From contig NZ_CP026514.1 in NCBI RefSeq assembly GCF_002953935.1, positions 1,612,001-1,676,000 of the forward strand: a stretch of DNA of 64,000 nucleotides. Reading direction: 5' to 3'. Below, in pieces: positions 44,888 through 54,753 of this stretch. Source of the stretch: Arthrobacter sp. PGP41 (GTDB lineage Bacteria; Actinomycetota; Actinomycetes; Actinomycetales; Micrococcaceae). Made by a program: the position numbers and the translations under genes. A model generated the notes under the pieces. It had not been told where the DNA came from. It worked only from the letters and a program-made list of their open reading frames with translations, and did no database searches. The stretch's first letter is position 1. Each line of letters starts with the position of its first letter.

Positions 44888-46126
44888 GTGGCAGCTCCGC
44901 AGAATTACTTGGCCGTCATCAAAGTCGTCGGCATCGGCGGCGGTGGCGTGAACGCAGTCAACCGCATGATCGAGGTCGGCCTCCGAGGTGTTGAATTCAT
45001 CGCCATCAATACCGACGCCCAGGCCCTGCTCATGAGCGACGCGGACGTGAAGCTCGACGTCGGACGCGAGCTGACCCGCGGGCTGGGAGCAGGCGCCAAC
45101 CCTGAGGTGGGCAAGCAGGCGGCCGAGGACCACGCGGACGAGATCGAGGAAGTCCTCCGCGGTGCCGACATGGTCTTCGTGACGGCAGGCGAAGGCGGCG
45201 GCACCGGTACCGGCGGCGCTCCCGTTGTTGCCCGCATCGCCCGCTCCCTTGGCGCTCTGACCATTGGCGTGGTCACGCGCCCCTTCACGTTCGAAGGCCG
45301 CCGCCGTGCAGGTTCCGCCGAAGCCGGCATCGACGCCCTGCGCGATGAAGTGGACACCCTGATCGTCATCCCCAACGATCGGCTCCTGTCCATCAGCGAC
45401 CGCAACGTTTCCGTCCTGGACGCCTTCCGCTCGGCCGACCAGGTGCTGCTCTCCGGTGTCCAGGGGATCACGGACCTCATCACCACCCCGGGCCTGATCA
45501 ACCTCGACTTCGCGGACGTCAAGTCCGTTATGCAGGGCGCGGGCTCCGCGCTCATGGGCATCGGCTCCGCGCGCGGCGAAGACCGTGCTGTCAAGGCTGC
45601 CGAACTCGCCATCGCGTCCCCGCTGTTGGAGGCCTCGATCGACGGTGCCCACGGCGTCCTGCTGTCCATCCAGGGCGGTTCCGACCTCGGCCTGTTCGAG
45701 ATCAACGAGGCCGCGCGGCTGGTGCAGGAAGTTGCCCACCCAGAGGCAAACATCATTTTCGGTGCCGTGATCGACGACGCCCTGGGTGACGAGGCCCGGG
45801 TGACGGTCATCGCTGCCGGCTTCGACGACGTCAAGGCCACCTCGCCCTCCATGGACCAGTCCCAGCCCCAGGTGGCGCCCCAGCGGCCAGCCGCTCCGGC
45901 TGCTGCTCCCGCCCCGTCCCAGGCCCCGTCCGCCGGCAGCCACCAGTCGCACGTCCAGCCTGTCCACGCAGGGGTAGGTGCAGCAGGCCTCAGTAACTGG
46001 GGGCAGCAGCGCCCGTCCTCCGTTCCGGCTGACTCCGGCTTCGACGTGGATCTTCCCTCCGTGGTGGAACCTGACCTGACCGGCAGCCACTCGGATGACC
46101 TGGATGTCCCCGACTTCCTGAAGTAG
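44888..46126 (+). CDS. ftsZ: cell division GTPase FtsZ
   Basis: Tubulin homologue forming the Z ring. [13 protein letters not shown] and the tubulin signature GGGTGTGG (103-110) bind [14 protein letters not shown] is the T7 loop. After residue 315 comes an Ala/Pro/Gln-rich linker, then the conserved C-terminal peptide DLDVPDFLK (404-412) that binds partners such as SepF and FtsW. GTG start after AAGGGA, 412 residues. A separate promoter with a dyad lies upstream, so ftsZ can be expressed independently of the mur genes. Confidence 0.97.
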   Translation: MAAPQNYLAVIKVVGIGGGGVNAVNRMIEVGLRGVEFIAINTDAQALLMSDADVKLDVGRELTRGLGAGANPEVGKQAAEDHADEIEEVLRGADMVFVTAGEGGGTGTGGAPVVARIARSLGALTIGVVTRPFTFEGRRRAGSAEAGIDALRDEVDTLIVIPNDRLLSISDRNVSVLDAFRSADQVLLSGVQGITDLITTPGLINLDFADVKSVMQGAGSALMGIGSARGEDRAVKAAELAIASPLLEASIDGAHGVLLSIQGGSDLGLFEINEAARLVQEVAHPEANIIFGAVIDDALGDEARVTVIAAGFDDVKATSPSMDQSQPQVAPQRPAAPAAAPAPSQAPSAGSHQSHVQPVHAGVGAAGLSNWGQQRPSSVPADSGFDVDLPSVVEPDLTGSHSDDLDVPDFLK

Positions 46127-46134
46127 GCCGCGGC

Positions 46135-46824
46135 TTGTTCCATTGGCGCGCCGAGATCCTGCCCGGGGTGTCGGCGGCATTCACTGACACCGGTGCCGGA
46201 AACCTCGCACTGCACGTGGGTGACGACCCCCTGGCAGTGCGGCGGCGCCGTGAACGGCTGGAGGCTGCCACGGGCATCGGGCCTGATGGCCTGCGGTTCA
46301 TGGACCAGGTGCACGGAACGGCCGTTGCCGTGATGGAACGCGCCAGCGTGGCTCCACAAGCCGACGCCATGGTTTCGCGCGGGCTGCCGCTCGCCGTGAT
46401 GGTGGCCGACTGCATTCCTGTCCTGCTTGCCGGCGAGTCGGCCCACGGTCCCGTCCTGGCCGCCGTGCATGCAGGGCGGCCAGGCGTGGCCAATGGCGTC
46501 ATCCCCTCGGCCGTGGACAGCATGAAGTCCTTGGGCGCTTCGGCCATCAAGGCCTGGCTTGGGCCGTCCATCTGCGGCAGCTGCTACGAGGTTCCGTCGG
46601 CACTTCGGGATGAGGTTGCCGCCCTGGTGCCCGCGACGCGATCCACCACATCCTGGGGCACGCCGGCACTGGACCTTCCGGCCGGCGCCCGGAGCCAGCT
46701 GGAGCGTGCCGGGGTTGACGTGGAATACGCGGGGCCGTGCACCTTCGAGACCGACTCCCTCTATTCATACCGCCGCGACAGGAACACAGGGCGTTTCGCC
46801 GGCTTGGTCTGGTGCCATGGGTGA
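46135..46824 (+). CDS. pgeF: peptidoglycan editing factor PgeF (YfiH/DUF152)
   Basis: In E. coli PgeF removes mis-incorporated L-Ser from UDP-MurNAc precursors; the fold was earlier annotated as a polyphenol oxidase. Of 229 residues, QVHGTAV, VADCIPVLL (active-site Cys) and AVHAGRPGVANGVI (His) are the metal/active-site blocks. The common AVHAGWRG reads AVHAGRPG here. TTG start 8 bp after ftsZ. Confidence 0.87.
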   Translation: MFHWRAEILPGVSAAFTDTGAGNLALHVGDDPLAVRRRRERLEAATGIGPDGLRFMDQVHGTAVAVMERASVAPQADAMVSRGLPLAVMVADCIPVLLAGESAHGPVLAAVHAGRPGVANGVIPSAVDSMKSLGASAIKAWLGPSICGSCYEVPSALRDEVAALVPATRSTTSWGTPALDLPAGARSQLERAGVDVEYAGPCTFETDSLYSYRRDRNTGRFAGLVWCHG

Positions 46825-47587
46825 GCCTTCGGCATACGACGGCGATGCGGGCCGCCGGGATCCGCTCACCGGGGATCCACGCACCGCAGAGCTGGCCGGC
46901 CGGCTGGAAGGTGTTCGAGCCCGCATCGGTGCGGCCGCCGCGGCGGCCGGACGTGGGGACCGGCTGCCCACACTGATAGTGGTCACCAAGTTCCATCCGG
47001 CGGAGGACATCCGGCGGCTCGCGTCCCTGGGCGTCACTGACGTCGGTGAAAACCGCGACCAGGAGGCTGCCGGGAAAGCCGAAGTCCTGGCCGACTGCGG
47101 GCTCATCTGGCATTTTGTGGGACAGCTGCAGACCAAGAAAGCCAAATCAGTGGTCCGCTATGCCGCCGCGGTCCATTCCGTGGACCGGCCCCAGCTCGTG
47201 GATGCCCTGGCCAAGGCCGTGCGAATCCAGCAGGACAACACGGGCCGGGCACCCCTGGACTGCTTCATCCAGGTCAGCCTGGAGGACGACGCCGGTGCCC
47301 ACCGGGGCGGCGCCGCCCCGTCCGACCTGCCGCTGCTGGCCGACCGGATAGCGGCAGGGGAGGGCCTCCGCCTGGCAGGCGTGATGGCCGTGGCCCCGCT
47401 GGGTGCCCCGCCCGGGCCCGCCTTCGAGAAGCTCGCCGGGATCTCTGCCCGGCTGGTGGAACAACATCCCGGTGCCACTGCCATCTCCGCCGGCATGAGC
47501 CAGGACCTTGAAGCCGCCATAGCCTTCGGGGCGACACACCTGCGAATCGGCTCCGATATTCTCGGATCGCGTCCCCTAGTGGGGTAG
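46817..47587 (+). CDS. YggS-family pyridoxal-phosphate homeostasis protein
   Basis: PLP-binding protein (PLPBP, also YlmE) that buffers vitamin B6 pools. Of 256 residues, LIVVTKFHPAEDI contains the PLP Lys, then VGENRDQEAAGKAEVL, HFVGQLQTKKAKSV and the C-terminal GMSQDLEAAIAFGATHLRIG phosphate-binding region. ATG 46817 overlaps pgeF by 8 bp. The yggS-sepF-yggT-divIVA order is conserved in Gram-positives. Confidence 0.88.
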   Translation: MGEPSAYDGDAGRRDPLTGDPRTAELAGRLEGVRARIGAAAAAAGRGDRLPTLIVVTKFHPAEDIRRLASLGVTDVGENRDQEAAGKAEVLADCGLIWHFVGQLQTKKAKSVVRYAAAVHSVDRPQLVDALAKAVRIQQDNTGRAPLDCFIQVSLEDDAGAHRGGAAPSDLPLLADRIAAGEGLRLAGVMAVAPLGAPPGPAFEKLAGISARLVEQHPGATAISAGMSQDLEAAIAFGATHLRIGSDILGSRPLVG

Positions 47588-47677
47588 CGTCGGTCCTATT
47601 GGAAGTGATGGGCGGGGGACTCCAGTGCTGTCAAGTCATTGGGCGGCCCGCATACGGGACACGATTAGGAGTCGACC

Positions 47678-48208
47678 ATGGCCGGCGCTCTGCGCAAGAC
47701 AATGATCTATCTTGGGCTCGCCGACGGCGATGAGCATTACGAGTCCGAGCACCAGTCAACACGTAAGGATGAGGACGAAACGATGGAAGCTGACCGCGAG
47801 GAGCGCCGTGCACCTGCACCCGTCCGCGAGGTCAGCCGCGAAGCGTCCTACACCCCCGAAGAGGAATACCGCGCCCCAGTGACTCCCATTAAGCGAGCGG
47901 CCTCCAGCCGCGAAGAAACCAGCGGACTTCGCCAGATCACCACGATCCATCCCCGCTCCTACAACGATGCCAAGCTCATCGGCGAAAGCTTCCGGGACGG
48001 CATTCCGGTGATCATGAACGTTACCGACATGGGCGAGGCCGATGCCAAGCGCCTGGTGGACTTCTCCGCCGGCCTGGTTTTTGGACTCCGCGGGAGCATC
48101 GAGCGGGTCACCAACAAGGTCTTCCTGCTGTCGCCGTCATACGTTGAAGTCATCGGCGATGACAAGAAAGCCAGCGAAACACAGGCAAGCTTTTTCAACC
48201 AAAGCTGA
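47678..48208 (+). CDS. sepF: cell division protein SepF
   Basis: FtsZ-bundling membrane anchor. The amphipathic N terminus [15 protein letters not shown] binds membrane; an acidic/charged linker follows and the SepF domain (about 88-170) includes [28 protein letters not shown] and [16 protein letters not shown]. 176 residues; TTAGGAG precedes the ATG. Replaces the ZipA/FtsA roles missing in actinobacteria. Confidence 0.94.
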   Translation: MAGALRKTMIYLGLADGDEHYESEHQSTRKDEDETMEADREERRAPAPVREVSREASYTPEEEYRAPVTPIKRAASSREETSGLRQITTIHPRSYNDAKLIGESFRDGIPVIMNVTDMGEADAKRLVDFSAGLVFGLRGSIERVTNKVFLLSPSYVEVIGDDKKASETQASFFNQS

Positions 48209-48224
48209 GCACCAGGCGGTGCGT

Positions 48225-48254
48225 GGATGCCAGACAGGGGCACCTGTCTGGCAT
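48225..48254 (+). other. perfect 13-bp hairpin between sepF and yggT
   Basis: GATGCCAGACAGG (48225-48237) and its exact complement (48242-48254) form a hairpin with a GGCA loop, 17 bp past the sepF stop. There is no T-tract. It could be an inefficient terminator or a processing/stability element separating sepF from yggT. Confidence 0.6.
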
Positions 48255-48328
48255 CTGTGCTGAAATAGACGGGACACACCGGCAGCACGCCGCGGTGCAC
48301 ATAGGGACATGGAGATATGAGTTAAGTC

Positions 48329-48616
48329 ATGGGAATCGTTTTCGGACTTGTCTATCTCGCGCTGCTTCTGTTCTTTGTTGCACTGATCATCCGGCTCGTC
48401 TTTGACTGGGTCCAGATGTTTGCGCGGGAGTGGCGTCCGCGGGGAGTAGCCCTGGTGGCGGCCCACGCCGTGTATTCAATCACCGATCCGCCCCTGAAAG
48501 TACTGCGCCGGCTGATACCGCCCCTGCGTTTGGGCGGCATCTCCCTGGACCTGGGTTTCCTGATCCTCTTCATCGCCGTCAGCATTGCGATGGGGATCAC
48601 CAGGGGACTTGCCTGA
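48329..48616 (+). CDS. YggT-family membrane protein
   Basis: A 95-residue protein with two YggT-type membrane segments (about 4-24 and 72-92) and DPPLKVLRRLIPPLRLGGISLDLGF between. YggT proteins are implicated in envelope or osmotic functions, not yet clear; in Gram-positives the gene sits between sepF and divIVA, as here. GGAG upstream. Confidence 0.88.
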   Translation: MGIVFGLVYLALLLFFVALIIRLVFDWVQMFAREWRPRGVALVAAHAVYSITDPPLKVLRRLIPPLRLGGISLDLGFLILFIAVSIAMGITRGLA

Positions 48617-48705
48617 TTTACCCGAAATAGACCTAGCAGCGCAGGTGGACCCGCCCGGGAACAGCTACTGTGAAGCGAAGAAAACTCGTGTTTGACACCG
48701 CAGTG

Positions 48706-48733
48706 TTGAATTAGAGTAACCAGACCATATTTA
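48706..48733 (+). promoter_or_regulatory. possible divIVA promoter
   Basis: TTGAAT (48706-48711), 16 bp, TATTTA (48728-48733) in the AT-richest part of the 177-bp yggT-divIVA gap. TTGACA at 48692 with TAGAGT at 48712 is an alternative, but its 14-bp spacer is short. Confidence 0.35.
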
Positions 48734-48793
48734 GGTACCGTAGTTTTGACGGCCGGAAGGCCTACTGACTAACTAGACCAGTGAGGTGACCAG

Positions 48794-49486
48794 ATGGCTT
48801 TGACGCCAGAAGACGTTGTCAACAAGCGCTTTCAGCCGACCAAGTTCCGCGAGGGCTACGACCAGGACGAAGTTGATGACTTCCTGGACGAGATCGTTGT
48901 TGAGCTCCGCCGCCTGAACCAGGAGAACGACGAACTTCGCAAGAAGCTCGCCGAAGCCGGATCCAGCGTTCCGGCCAGCTCGGCCGCTTCCCCCGTTGTG
49001 GAGAAGGTCCCCGCGCCCGTCAAGGCCGACAAGGATGAGGCACGCGAAAAGGCGGAAGCCGAAGCCAAGGCTGCCGAAGCAGCGAAGAAGAAGGACGTTC
49101 AGCCGTCCGCTCCTGCCGCCGCAGCCCCCGCAGCCTCCAACGCTGCCGCCGTCGCAACCCCTTCGGCTGAGTCCGCCGCCGGCCTCCTGGCCATGGCCCA
49201 GCAGATGCACGATCGGCACGTCGCCGAGGGCCAGGCCCAGAAGGACAAGATCATCGCCGAGGCGCAGATCGAAGCCAGCAGCCTGGTCAACGATGCACAG
49301 GAGAAGTCCCGCAAGATCCTTGGCGCCCTCGAGCAGCAGCGCTCCGTCCTGGAGCGCAAGGTTGAGCAGCTCCGCGGCTTCGAACGCGACTACCGTTCAC
49401 GCCTGAAGGCCTACATCGAAGGCCAGCTTCGCGACCTGGACGCCCGCGGTTCCGTTGCTACGCCGGAAGTCAGCGAAGCCAACTAG
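48794..49486 (+). CDS. divIVA: DivIVA polar-growth protein (Wag31-like)
   Basis: Coiled-coil scaffold at curved poles directing apical wall growth. The N-terminal domain MALTPEDVVNKRFQPTKFREGYDQDEVDDFL binds membrane (quoted across its first two helices); a coiled coil (about 35-55) is followed by an Ala/Pro/Lys-rich linker (55-120) and a long C-terminal coiled coil (130-215). 230 residues. A strong terminator ends the cluster. Confidence 0.95.
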   Translation: MALTPEDVVNKRFQPTKFREGYDQDEVDDFLDEIVVELRRLNQENDELRKKLAEAGSSVPASSAASPVVEKVPAPVKADKDEAREKAEAEAKAAEAAKKKDVQPSAPAAAAPAASNAAAVATPSAESAAGLLAMAQQMHDRHVAEGQAQKDKIIAEAQIEASSLVNDAQEKSRKILGALEQQRSVLERKVEQLRGFERDYRSRLKAYIEGQLRDLDARGSVATPEVSEAN

Positions 49487-49506
49487 TCCGTCAAGCACGT
49501 ATTCTG

Positions 49507-49544
49507 AAAGCCGGTGGCTGAGGATTCCTCGGCCACCGGCTTTT
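49507..49544 (+). terminator. rho-independent terminator after divIVA
   Basis: AAAGCCGGTGGC (49507-49518) pairs with GCCACCGGCTTT (49532-49543); the inner TGAGG/CCTCG extends the stem to an ATT loop, then TTTT. Confidence 0.9.
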
Positions 49545-49577
49545 GGCATTGACACCGGTCTTACGAATGAAAGCACC

Positions 49578-50150
49578 ATGACTGACGAACTTGCTGCGGA
49601 CTCCGCACGCCCTGTCCCACCTGCCCCGCGTCCAGGCCGCACGGTGCTGCTCTCCGTCTTCGCAGGGTTTGCCCTCTTCGCCTATGTCCTGGACCAGCTC
49701 ACCAAGCTGTGGGTCACGTCCAGCATGGTGGAAGGCGAACGGATCCCTGTGCTCCCGCCGCTGCTGCACTGGTACTTCATCCGGAACTCCGGCGCTGCGT
49801 TTTCCATCGGAGAGAACGTCACGTGGGTGTTCTCCATCATCATGGCCGGGGTGGCTGTGGCAATCCTCTTACAGATCCGCAAACTGGGATCGCTCTGGTG
49901 GTCCCTGGCGCTGGGCCTGCTCCTGGGCGGTGCACTGGGCAACCTCACCGACCGGCTCTTCCGTGAACCGTCCTTCGGCATGGGACACGTGGTGGACTTC
50001 ATCCAGCTTCCCAACTTCGCCATCTTCAACATCGCCGACTCGGCGGTGGTTTCCGCCGTCGCCATCATCTGCATCCTGACACTGCGCGGCATAGCCCTGG
50101 ATGGCAGCCGGGTGACCACGGAACGCAAGGACAAGGCCGACGATGCCTGA
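49578..50150 (+). CDS. lspA: lipoprotein signal peptidase (signal peptidase II)
   Basis: Membrane aspartyl protease removing lipoprotein signal peptides. Four membrane segments; [29 protein letters not shown] and [20 protein letters not shown] are the conserved blocks, with catalytic Asp125 and Asp154. ATG 49578 yields 190 residues; the open frame extends to 49455 but overlaps the divIVA terminator. Substrates in this window include the lipoprotein at 27058-27579. Overlaps the next gene by 8 bp. Confidence 0.94.
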   Translation: MTDELAADSARPVPPAPRPGRTVLLSVFAGFALFAYVLDQLTKLWVTSSMVEGERIPVLPPLLHWYFIRNSGAAFSIGENVTWVFSIIMAGVAVAILLQIRKLGSLWWSLALGLLLGGALGNLTDRLFREPSFGMGHVVDFIQLPNFAIFNIADSAVVSAVAIICILTLRGIALDGSRVTTERKDKADDA

Positions 50151-51081
50151 AACGATGCCTGAGCGGATTGTCGTTGCAGACGAATACGGTGGAACCCGCG
50201 CCGATGCCGGCCTTGCAGGACTCCTGGGCATCTCGCGTTCCCTCGCGGCGTCCCTCCTTGCCGAGGGCCATGTGCAGAGCAAGGGGACAAGGCTGGGCAA
50301 GTCGGCAAAGCTGGTTGCGGGTGACGTGCTTCACGTCAGCAGGCCGGAACGGCGTGACCCCCTGGAAGTCGTGGAGGAAGTTGTGGAAGGCCTGAAGATC
50401 CTGCTGGATGACGAGGATTTTGTCGTGGTTGACAAGCCGGTAGGCGTTGCCGCCCATCCGTCGCCCGGGTGGGTCGGGCCCACGGTAGTGGGCGGCCTGG
50501 CCGGGGCCGGCTACCGCATCTCCACCTCCGGATCGCCGGAGCGGGCGGGCATCGTGCACCGGCTCGACGTCGGAACGTCCGGTGTCATGGTGGTGGCAAA
50601 GTCCGAGCGCGCCTACACGGCACTGAAGCGGGCCTTCAAGGAACGAACGGTGGACAAGGTCTACCACGCCGTTGTCCAGGGCCTTCCGGATCCGCTGGCG
50701 GGAACCATCGATGCACCCATCGGCCGGCACCCGGGGCATGACTGGCGTTTCGCGGTGATTGAGGACGGGCGCCACTCCGTCACGCACTACGAAGTGCTGG
50801 AAGCCTTTGGCAAAGCCAGCCTGGTGGAGGTCCACCTGGAAACGGGCCGCACCCACCAGATCCGCGTCCACTTTTCCGCACTCCGGCACCCCTGCGCCGG
50901 CGACCTGACGTACGGTGCCGATCCGCGGCTTGCTGCCACCCTTGGCCTGACACGTCAGTGGTTGCACGCCCGGGAACTGGGATTCGACCACCCGGTGTCG
51001 GGCGAACCCGTCCGGGTCACCAGCGACTACCCGCAGGACCTCGCGTTTGCCCTGGAAATACTCGAGTCCGGGAAGGCCTGA
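50143..51081 (+). CDS. RluA/RluD-family rRNA pseudouridine synthase
   Basis: Pseudouridine synthase of 312 residues with an N-terminal S4 domain (about 15-70), [18 protein letters not shown], and the catalytic [15 protein letters not shown] (Asp142), then [24 protein letters not shown]. The family modifies 23S rRNA (RluD: 1911/1915/1917). Co-translated with lspA, a common pairing. Exact target is inferred, so no symbol. Confidence 0.9.
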   Translation: MPETMPERIVVADEYGGTRADAGLAGLLGISRSLAASLLAEGHVQSKGTRLGKSAKLVAGDVLHVSRPERRDPLEVVEEVVEGLKILLDDEDFVVVDKPVGVAAHPSPGWVGPTVVGGLAGAGYRISTSGSPERAGIVHRLDVGTSGVMVVAKSERAYTALKRAFKERTVDKVYHAVVQGLPDPLAGTIDAPIGRHPGHDWRFAVIEDGRHSVTHYEVLEAFGKASLVEVHLETGRTHQIRVHFSALRHPCAGDLTYGADPRLAATLGLTRQWLHARELGFDHPVSGEPVRVTSDYPQDLAFALEILESGKA

Positions 51082-51105
51082 CGCAGTCCAGCCGGACCCG
51101 GCGCA

Positions 51106-51111
51106 TAGAAT
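51106..51111 (+). promoter_or_regulatory. -10 element of a possibly leaderless dnaE transcript
   Basis: TAGAAT is followed by 6 nt and GTG 51118. There is no ribosome site, so the message probably starts at the GTG. Confidence 0.55.
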
Positions 51112-51117
51112 AGTGCG

Positions 51118-54100
51118 GTGACTTCCAGCAACAACTCGTTTGTCCATCTCCACAACCACACCGAGTACTCGATGCTGGACGGCGCCGCCAGGCTCGGCGA
51201 GCTGTTCGACGAAACGGAGCGGCTGGGCATGCCTGCCCTCGCCACCACCGACCACGGCTACCTCTTCGGGGCCTTCGACTTCTGGAAGAAGGCCACGGAC
51301 AAAGGGATCAAGCCGATCATCGGCGTCGAAGCCTATGTGACTCCCGGAACAGCACGCGGTGACAAGAGCCGCGTGCGCTGGGGTGAGGAACACCAGCGCA
51401 AGGACGATATTTCCGGCGGTGGCTCCTACACCCACATGACCCTCCTCAGCTACAACAACGCAGGCATGCGGAACCTGTTCAGGGCATCCTCCATCGCCTC
51501 CCTGGATGCAGTCTTCGGCAAATGGCCGCGCCTGGACCGGGAACTGCTGAACACCTACTCCGAGGGCCTGATCGCCACCACGGGCTGCCCGTCCGGTGAA
51601 ATCCAGACCCGGCTGCGGCTGGGCCAGTACCGCGAGGCGCTGGAGGCCGCTGCGGAGTTCCGGGACATTTTCGGGGCGGAGAACTACTTCTGCGAACTCA
51701 TGGACCACGGGTTGGACATCGAGCGGCGCGTCACCGGGGACCTGCTGCGGCTCGCCAAGGAGCTGAACCTCCCCCTGGTTGCCACCAACGACCTCCACTA
51801 CACCCATGAGCACGATGCCAAGGCCCACGAGGCCCTGCTGGCCATCCAGTCCGGTTCCACCCTCCTGGAACCCACCTACGACAACGGCGGGTCCCGCTTC
51901 GCCTTCTCCGGCAGCGGCTACTACCTGAAGTCACCCCAGGAAATGCGGGAACTGTTCCGCGACCACCCCGACGCGTGCGATAACACCCTCCTGATCGCCG
52001 AGCGCTGCGAAGTGTCCTTCAACACCGGGGCCAACTACATGCCGCGGTTCCCCTGCCCGCCGGGGGAGGACGAAACCTCCTGGCTGGTCAAGGAAGTGGC
52101 CAAGGGGCTTGAGTACCGTTATCCGGGCGGTGTCCCCGACAACGTCCGTGCCCAGGCCGACTATGAACTGGGCGTCATCACCTCAATGGGCTTCCCCGGC
52201 TACTTCCTGGTGGTGGCGGACTTCATCAACTGGGCCAAGAACAACGGCATCCGGGTAGGCCCCGGACGTGGTTCCGGCGCCGGCTCCATGGTGGCCTACG
52301 CCATGCGCATCACCGACCTCGACCCCCTGCGCCACGGCCTGATCTTCGAACGCTTCCTGAACCCGGACCGCGTCTCCATGCCCGACTTCGACGTCGACTT
52401 CGATGACCGGCGCCGCTCCGAAGTCATCGACTACGTGACCCGGAAGTACGGCGACGAACGCGTGGCCATGATCGTCACCTACGGCACCATCAAGACCAAG
52501 CAGGCGCTGAAGGACTCCTCGCGCGTGCTGGGCTACCCGTTCAGCATGGGTGAGACGCTCACCAAGGCACTGCCTCCGGCGGTGATGGCCAAGGACATCC
52601 CGCTGGCCGACATCCAAAACCCGGAGGCCAAGCGCTATGGCGAAGCGGGCGACTTCCGCCAGCTCATCAGCACCGACCCCGAAGCTGCGAAAGTCTTCGA
52701 GACCGCGCTGGGCATTGAGGGCCTGAAGCGGCAGTGGGGCGTGCATGCAGCAGGCGTCATCATGTCCTCTGATCCGATCATCGACGTCATTCCCATCATG
52801 CGCCGGATCCAGGACGGCCAGGTCATTACCCAGTTCGACTACCCCACGTGTGAGGGCCTCGGCCTGATCAAGATGGACTTCCTGGGCCTGCGGAACCTGA
52901 CGATCATTTCCGACGCCCTGGAAAACATCAAGATGAACCGCGGCATCGACCTGGACCTGGAAAACCTGGAACTCGACGACGCCCCTTCCTACGAGCTGCT
53001 GGCCCGCGGCGACACCCTGGGCGTCTTCCAGCTGGACGGCGGACCCATGCGGTCCCTGCTCAAGCTGATGAAGCCTGACAACTTCGAAGACATTTCCGCC
53101 GTGCTCGCCCTGTACCGTCCGGGCCCGATGGGTGCGAACGCCCACACGGACTACGCGCTGCGGAAGAACGGGATCCAGGAAGTCATTCCCATCCACCCGG
53201 AACTGAAGGAACCGCTTGCGGAGATCCTGGGCGGAACGTACGGCCTGATCGTGTACCAGGAACAGGTCATGGCGGTGGCCCAGAAGCTGGCCGGTTACTC
53301 GCTGGGCCAGGCGGACATCCTCCGCCGCGCCATGGGCAAGAAGAAGAAATCGGAACTGGACAAGCAGTTCGCCGGCTTCTCCCAGGGCATGCAGGACAAC
53401 GGCTACTCCATGGAAGCCGTGAAGACCCTCTGGGACATCCTGCTTCCCTTCTCCGATTACGCCTTCAACAAGGCACACTCCGCCGCCTACGGCGTCATCT
53501 CCTACTGGACCGCCTACCTCAAGGCCCACTACGCGCCGGAGTACATGGCCGCCCTGCTGACCTCGGTGGGTGATGACAAGGACAAGTCGGCGATCTACCT
53601 CAACGAATGCCGGCGCATGGGCATCACCGTGCTGCCGCCGGACGTGAACGAGTCCGCCCTGAACTTCACCCCGGTGGGCAACGACATCCGCTTCGGCATG
53701 GGCGCCATCCGCAACGTCGGCGTCAACGTGGTGGAGGCCATGGTGGCCGCCCGCGAAAGCGAGGGCGCCTTCACGTCCTTCAAGGACTACCTGATGAAGG
53801 TCCCCGCCGTTGTCTGCAACAAGCGGACCATCGAATCGCTGATCAAGTCCGGGGCCTTCGACTCATTGGGCCACCACCGCCGGGCCCTGGCCATGATCCA
53901 CGAAGAGGCCATCGACTCCGTCATCACGCTCAAGCGGAACGAAGCGATCGGACAGTTCGACCTCTTCGCAGGGTTCGACGCAGCCGAATCCGAGTCATCC
54001 CTGAGCATCGAGATCCCGGACCTGCCGGAATGGGAGAAGAAGGACAAACTCTCCTTCGAACGGGACATGCTGGGGCTGTACGTCTCGGACCACCCCCTGC

Positions 54101-54675
54101 AGGGCCTCGAAGGGCTGCTGAGCCAGCATGCGGAGATGAGCATTACCTCAGTCCTCGGCGAAGACGGACCGCAGGACGGCGCGATCATCACCATCGCCGG
54201 CATGATCACCTCGCTGAGCAGGCGCATCGCCAAGGCCAGCGGCAACGCCTACGCCAGGGCCGAAGTGGAGGACCTGGGCGGCTCCATGGAAGTCATGTTC
54301 TTCGGCCAGGTCTATGGCCCCATCGCCTCTGTCCTCGCCGAGGACCTGATCGTGGTGGTCAAGGGACGCCTGCAAAAGCGCGACGACGGCGCCATCACCC
54401 TCAACTGCATGGAACTGTCCGTTCCGGACCTCAGCGAGGGGCTCAACGGCCCGCTGGTGATCACCATGCCCACCTACAAGGCCACGGAAGCGGTAGTCAC
54501 CGAACTTGGCGACGTCCTCCGTACCCACCGCGGGAACTCAGAAGTTCGGCTGCACCTGCAGGGGGATACCCGGACGGAGATCATGGGCCTGCCGGTCCAC
54601 CTGCGCGTGAACCCCAGCCCGTCCCTGTTCGGCGACCTGAAAGTGCTTCTCGGACCCGCCTGCCTCGACGCCTGA
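51118..54675 (+). CDS. dnaE: DNA polymerase III alpha subunit (DnaE1)
   Basis: Replicative polymerase of 1185 residues. The N-terminal PHP domain (about 1-280) keeps its metal-binding residues (FVHLHNHTEYSMLDGA, ATTDHGYLFG, ATTGCPSGE), so in-cis proofreading as in mycobacteria is likely. The palm has MPDFDVDFDDRRRSEVIDYV with catalytic Asp residues, FNKAHSAAYGVISYWTAYLK follows, and an OB fold near 1000-1090 (AIITIAGMITSL) precedes the tail. 36 bp after the RluA-family gene, but with its own promoter. Confidence 0.96.
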   Translation: MTSSNNSFVHLHNHTEYSMLDGAARLGELFDETERLGMPALATTDHGYLFGAFDFWKKATDKGIKPIIGVEAYVTPGTARGDKSRVRWGEEHQRKDDISGGGSYTHMTLLSYNNAGMRNLFRASSIASLDAVFGKWPRLDRELLNTYSEGLIATTGCPSGEIQTRLRLGQYREALEAAAEFRDIFGAENYFCELMDHGLDIERRVTGDLLRLAKELNLPLVATNDLHYTHEHDAKAHEALLAIQSGSTLLEPTYDNGGSRFAFSGSGYYLKSPQEMRELFRDHPDACDNTLLIAERCEVSFNTGANYMPRFPCPPGEDETSWLVKEVAKGLEYRYPGGVPDNVRAQADYELGVITSMGFPGYFLVVADFINWAKNNGIRVGPGRGSGAGSMVAYAMRITDLDPLRHGLIFERFLNPDRVSMPDFDVDFDDRRRSEVIDYVTRKYGDERVAMIVTYGTIKTKQALKDSSRVLGYPFSMGETLTKALPPAVMAKDIPLADIQNPEAKRYGEAGDFRQLISTDPEAAKVFETALGIEGLKRQWGVHAAGVIMSSDPIIDVIPIMRRIQDGQVITQFDYPTCEGLGLIKMDFLGLRNLTIISDALENIKMNRGIDLDLENLELDDAPSYELLARGDTLGVFQLDGGPMRSLLKLMKPDNFEDISAVLALYRPGPMGANAHTDYALRKNGIQEVIPIHPELKEPLAEILGGTYGLIVYQEQVMAVAQKLAGYSLGQADILRRAMGKKKKSELDKQFAGFSQGMQDNGYSMEAVKTLWDILLPFSDYAFNKAHSAAYGVISYWTAYLKAHYAPEYMAALLTSVGDDKDKSAIYLNECRRMGITVLPPDVNESALNFTPVGNDIRFGMGAIRNVGVNVVEAMVAARESEGAFTSFKDYLMKVPAVVCNKRTIESLIKSGAFDSLGHHRRALAMIHEEAIDSVITLKRNEAIGQFDLFAGFDAAESESSLSIEIPDLPEWEKKDKLSFERDMLGLYVSDHPLQGLEGLLSQHAEMSITSVLGEDGPQDGAIITIAGMITSLSRRIAKASGNAYARAEVEDLGGSMEVMFFGQVYGPIASVLAEDLIVVVKGRLQKRDDGAITLNCMELSVPDLSEGLNGPLVITMPTYKATEAVVTELGDVLRTHRGNSEVRLHLQGDTRTEIMGLPVHLRVNPSPSLFGDLKVLLGPACLDA

Positions 54676-54709
54676 CGAGGCCCTGGACGCCTGACAGGGG
54701 GACGGACGA

Positions 54710-54727
54710 CGGCGGCAAGTGCCGCCG
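54710..54727. terminator. hairpin between convergent dnaE and flavin-reductase genes
   Basis: CGGCGGC and GCCGCCG flank an AAGT loop. No T-run; a 10-bp direct repeat (GACGCCTGAC at 54667 and 54686) precedes it, spanning the dnaE stop. Confidence 0.45.
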
Positions 54728-54753
54728 GCCGCCCATTGTCCGCGGCGAGTGCG

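Noticed and set aside
50065..51828. 587-codon antisense frame over the RluA-type gene and dnaE
   Set aside because: Same cause; no start signal or recognisable domain.
54667..54695. 10-bp repeat GACGCCTGAC at the dnaE end
   Set aside because: Small local duplication spanning the stop; no sign of function.
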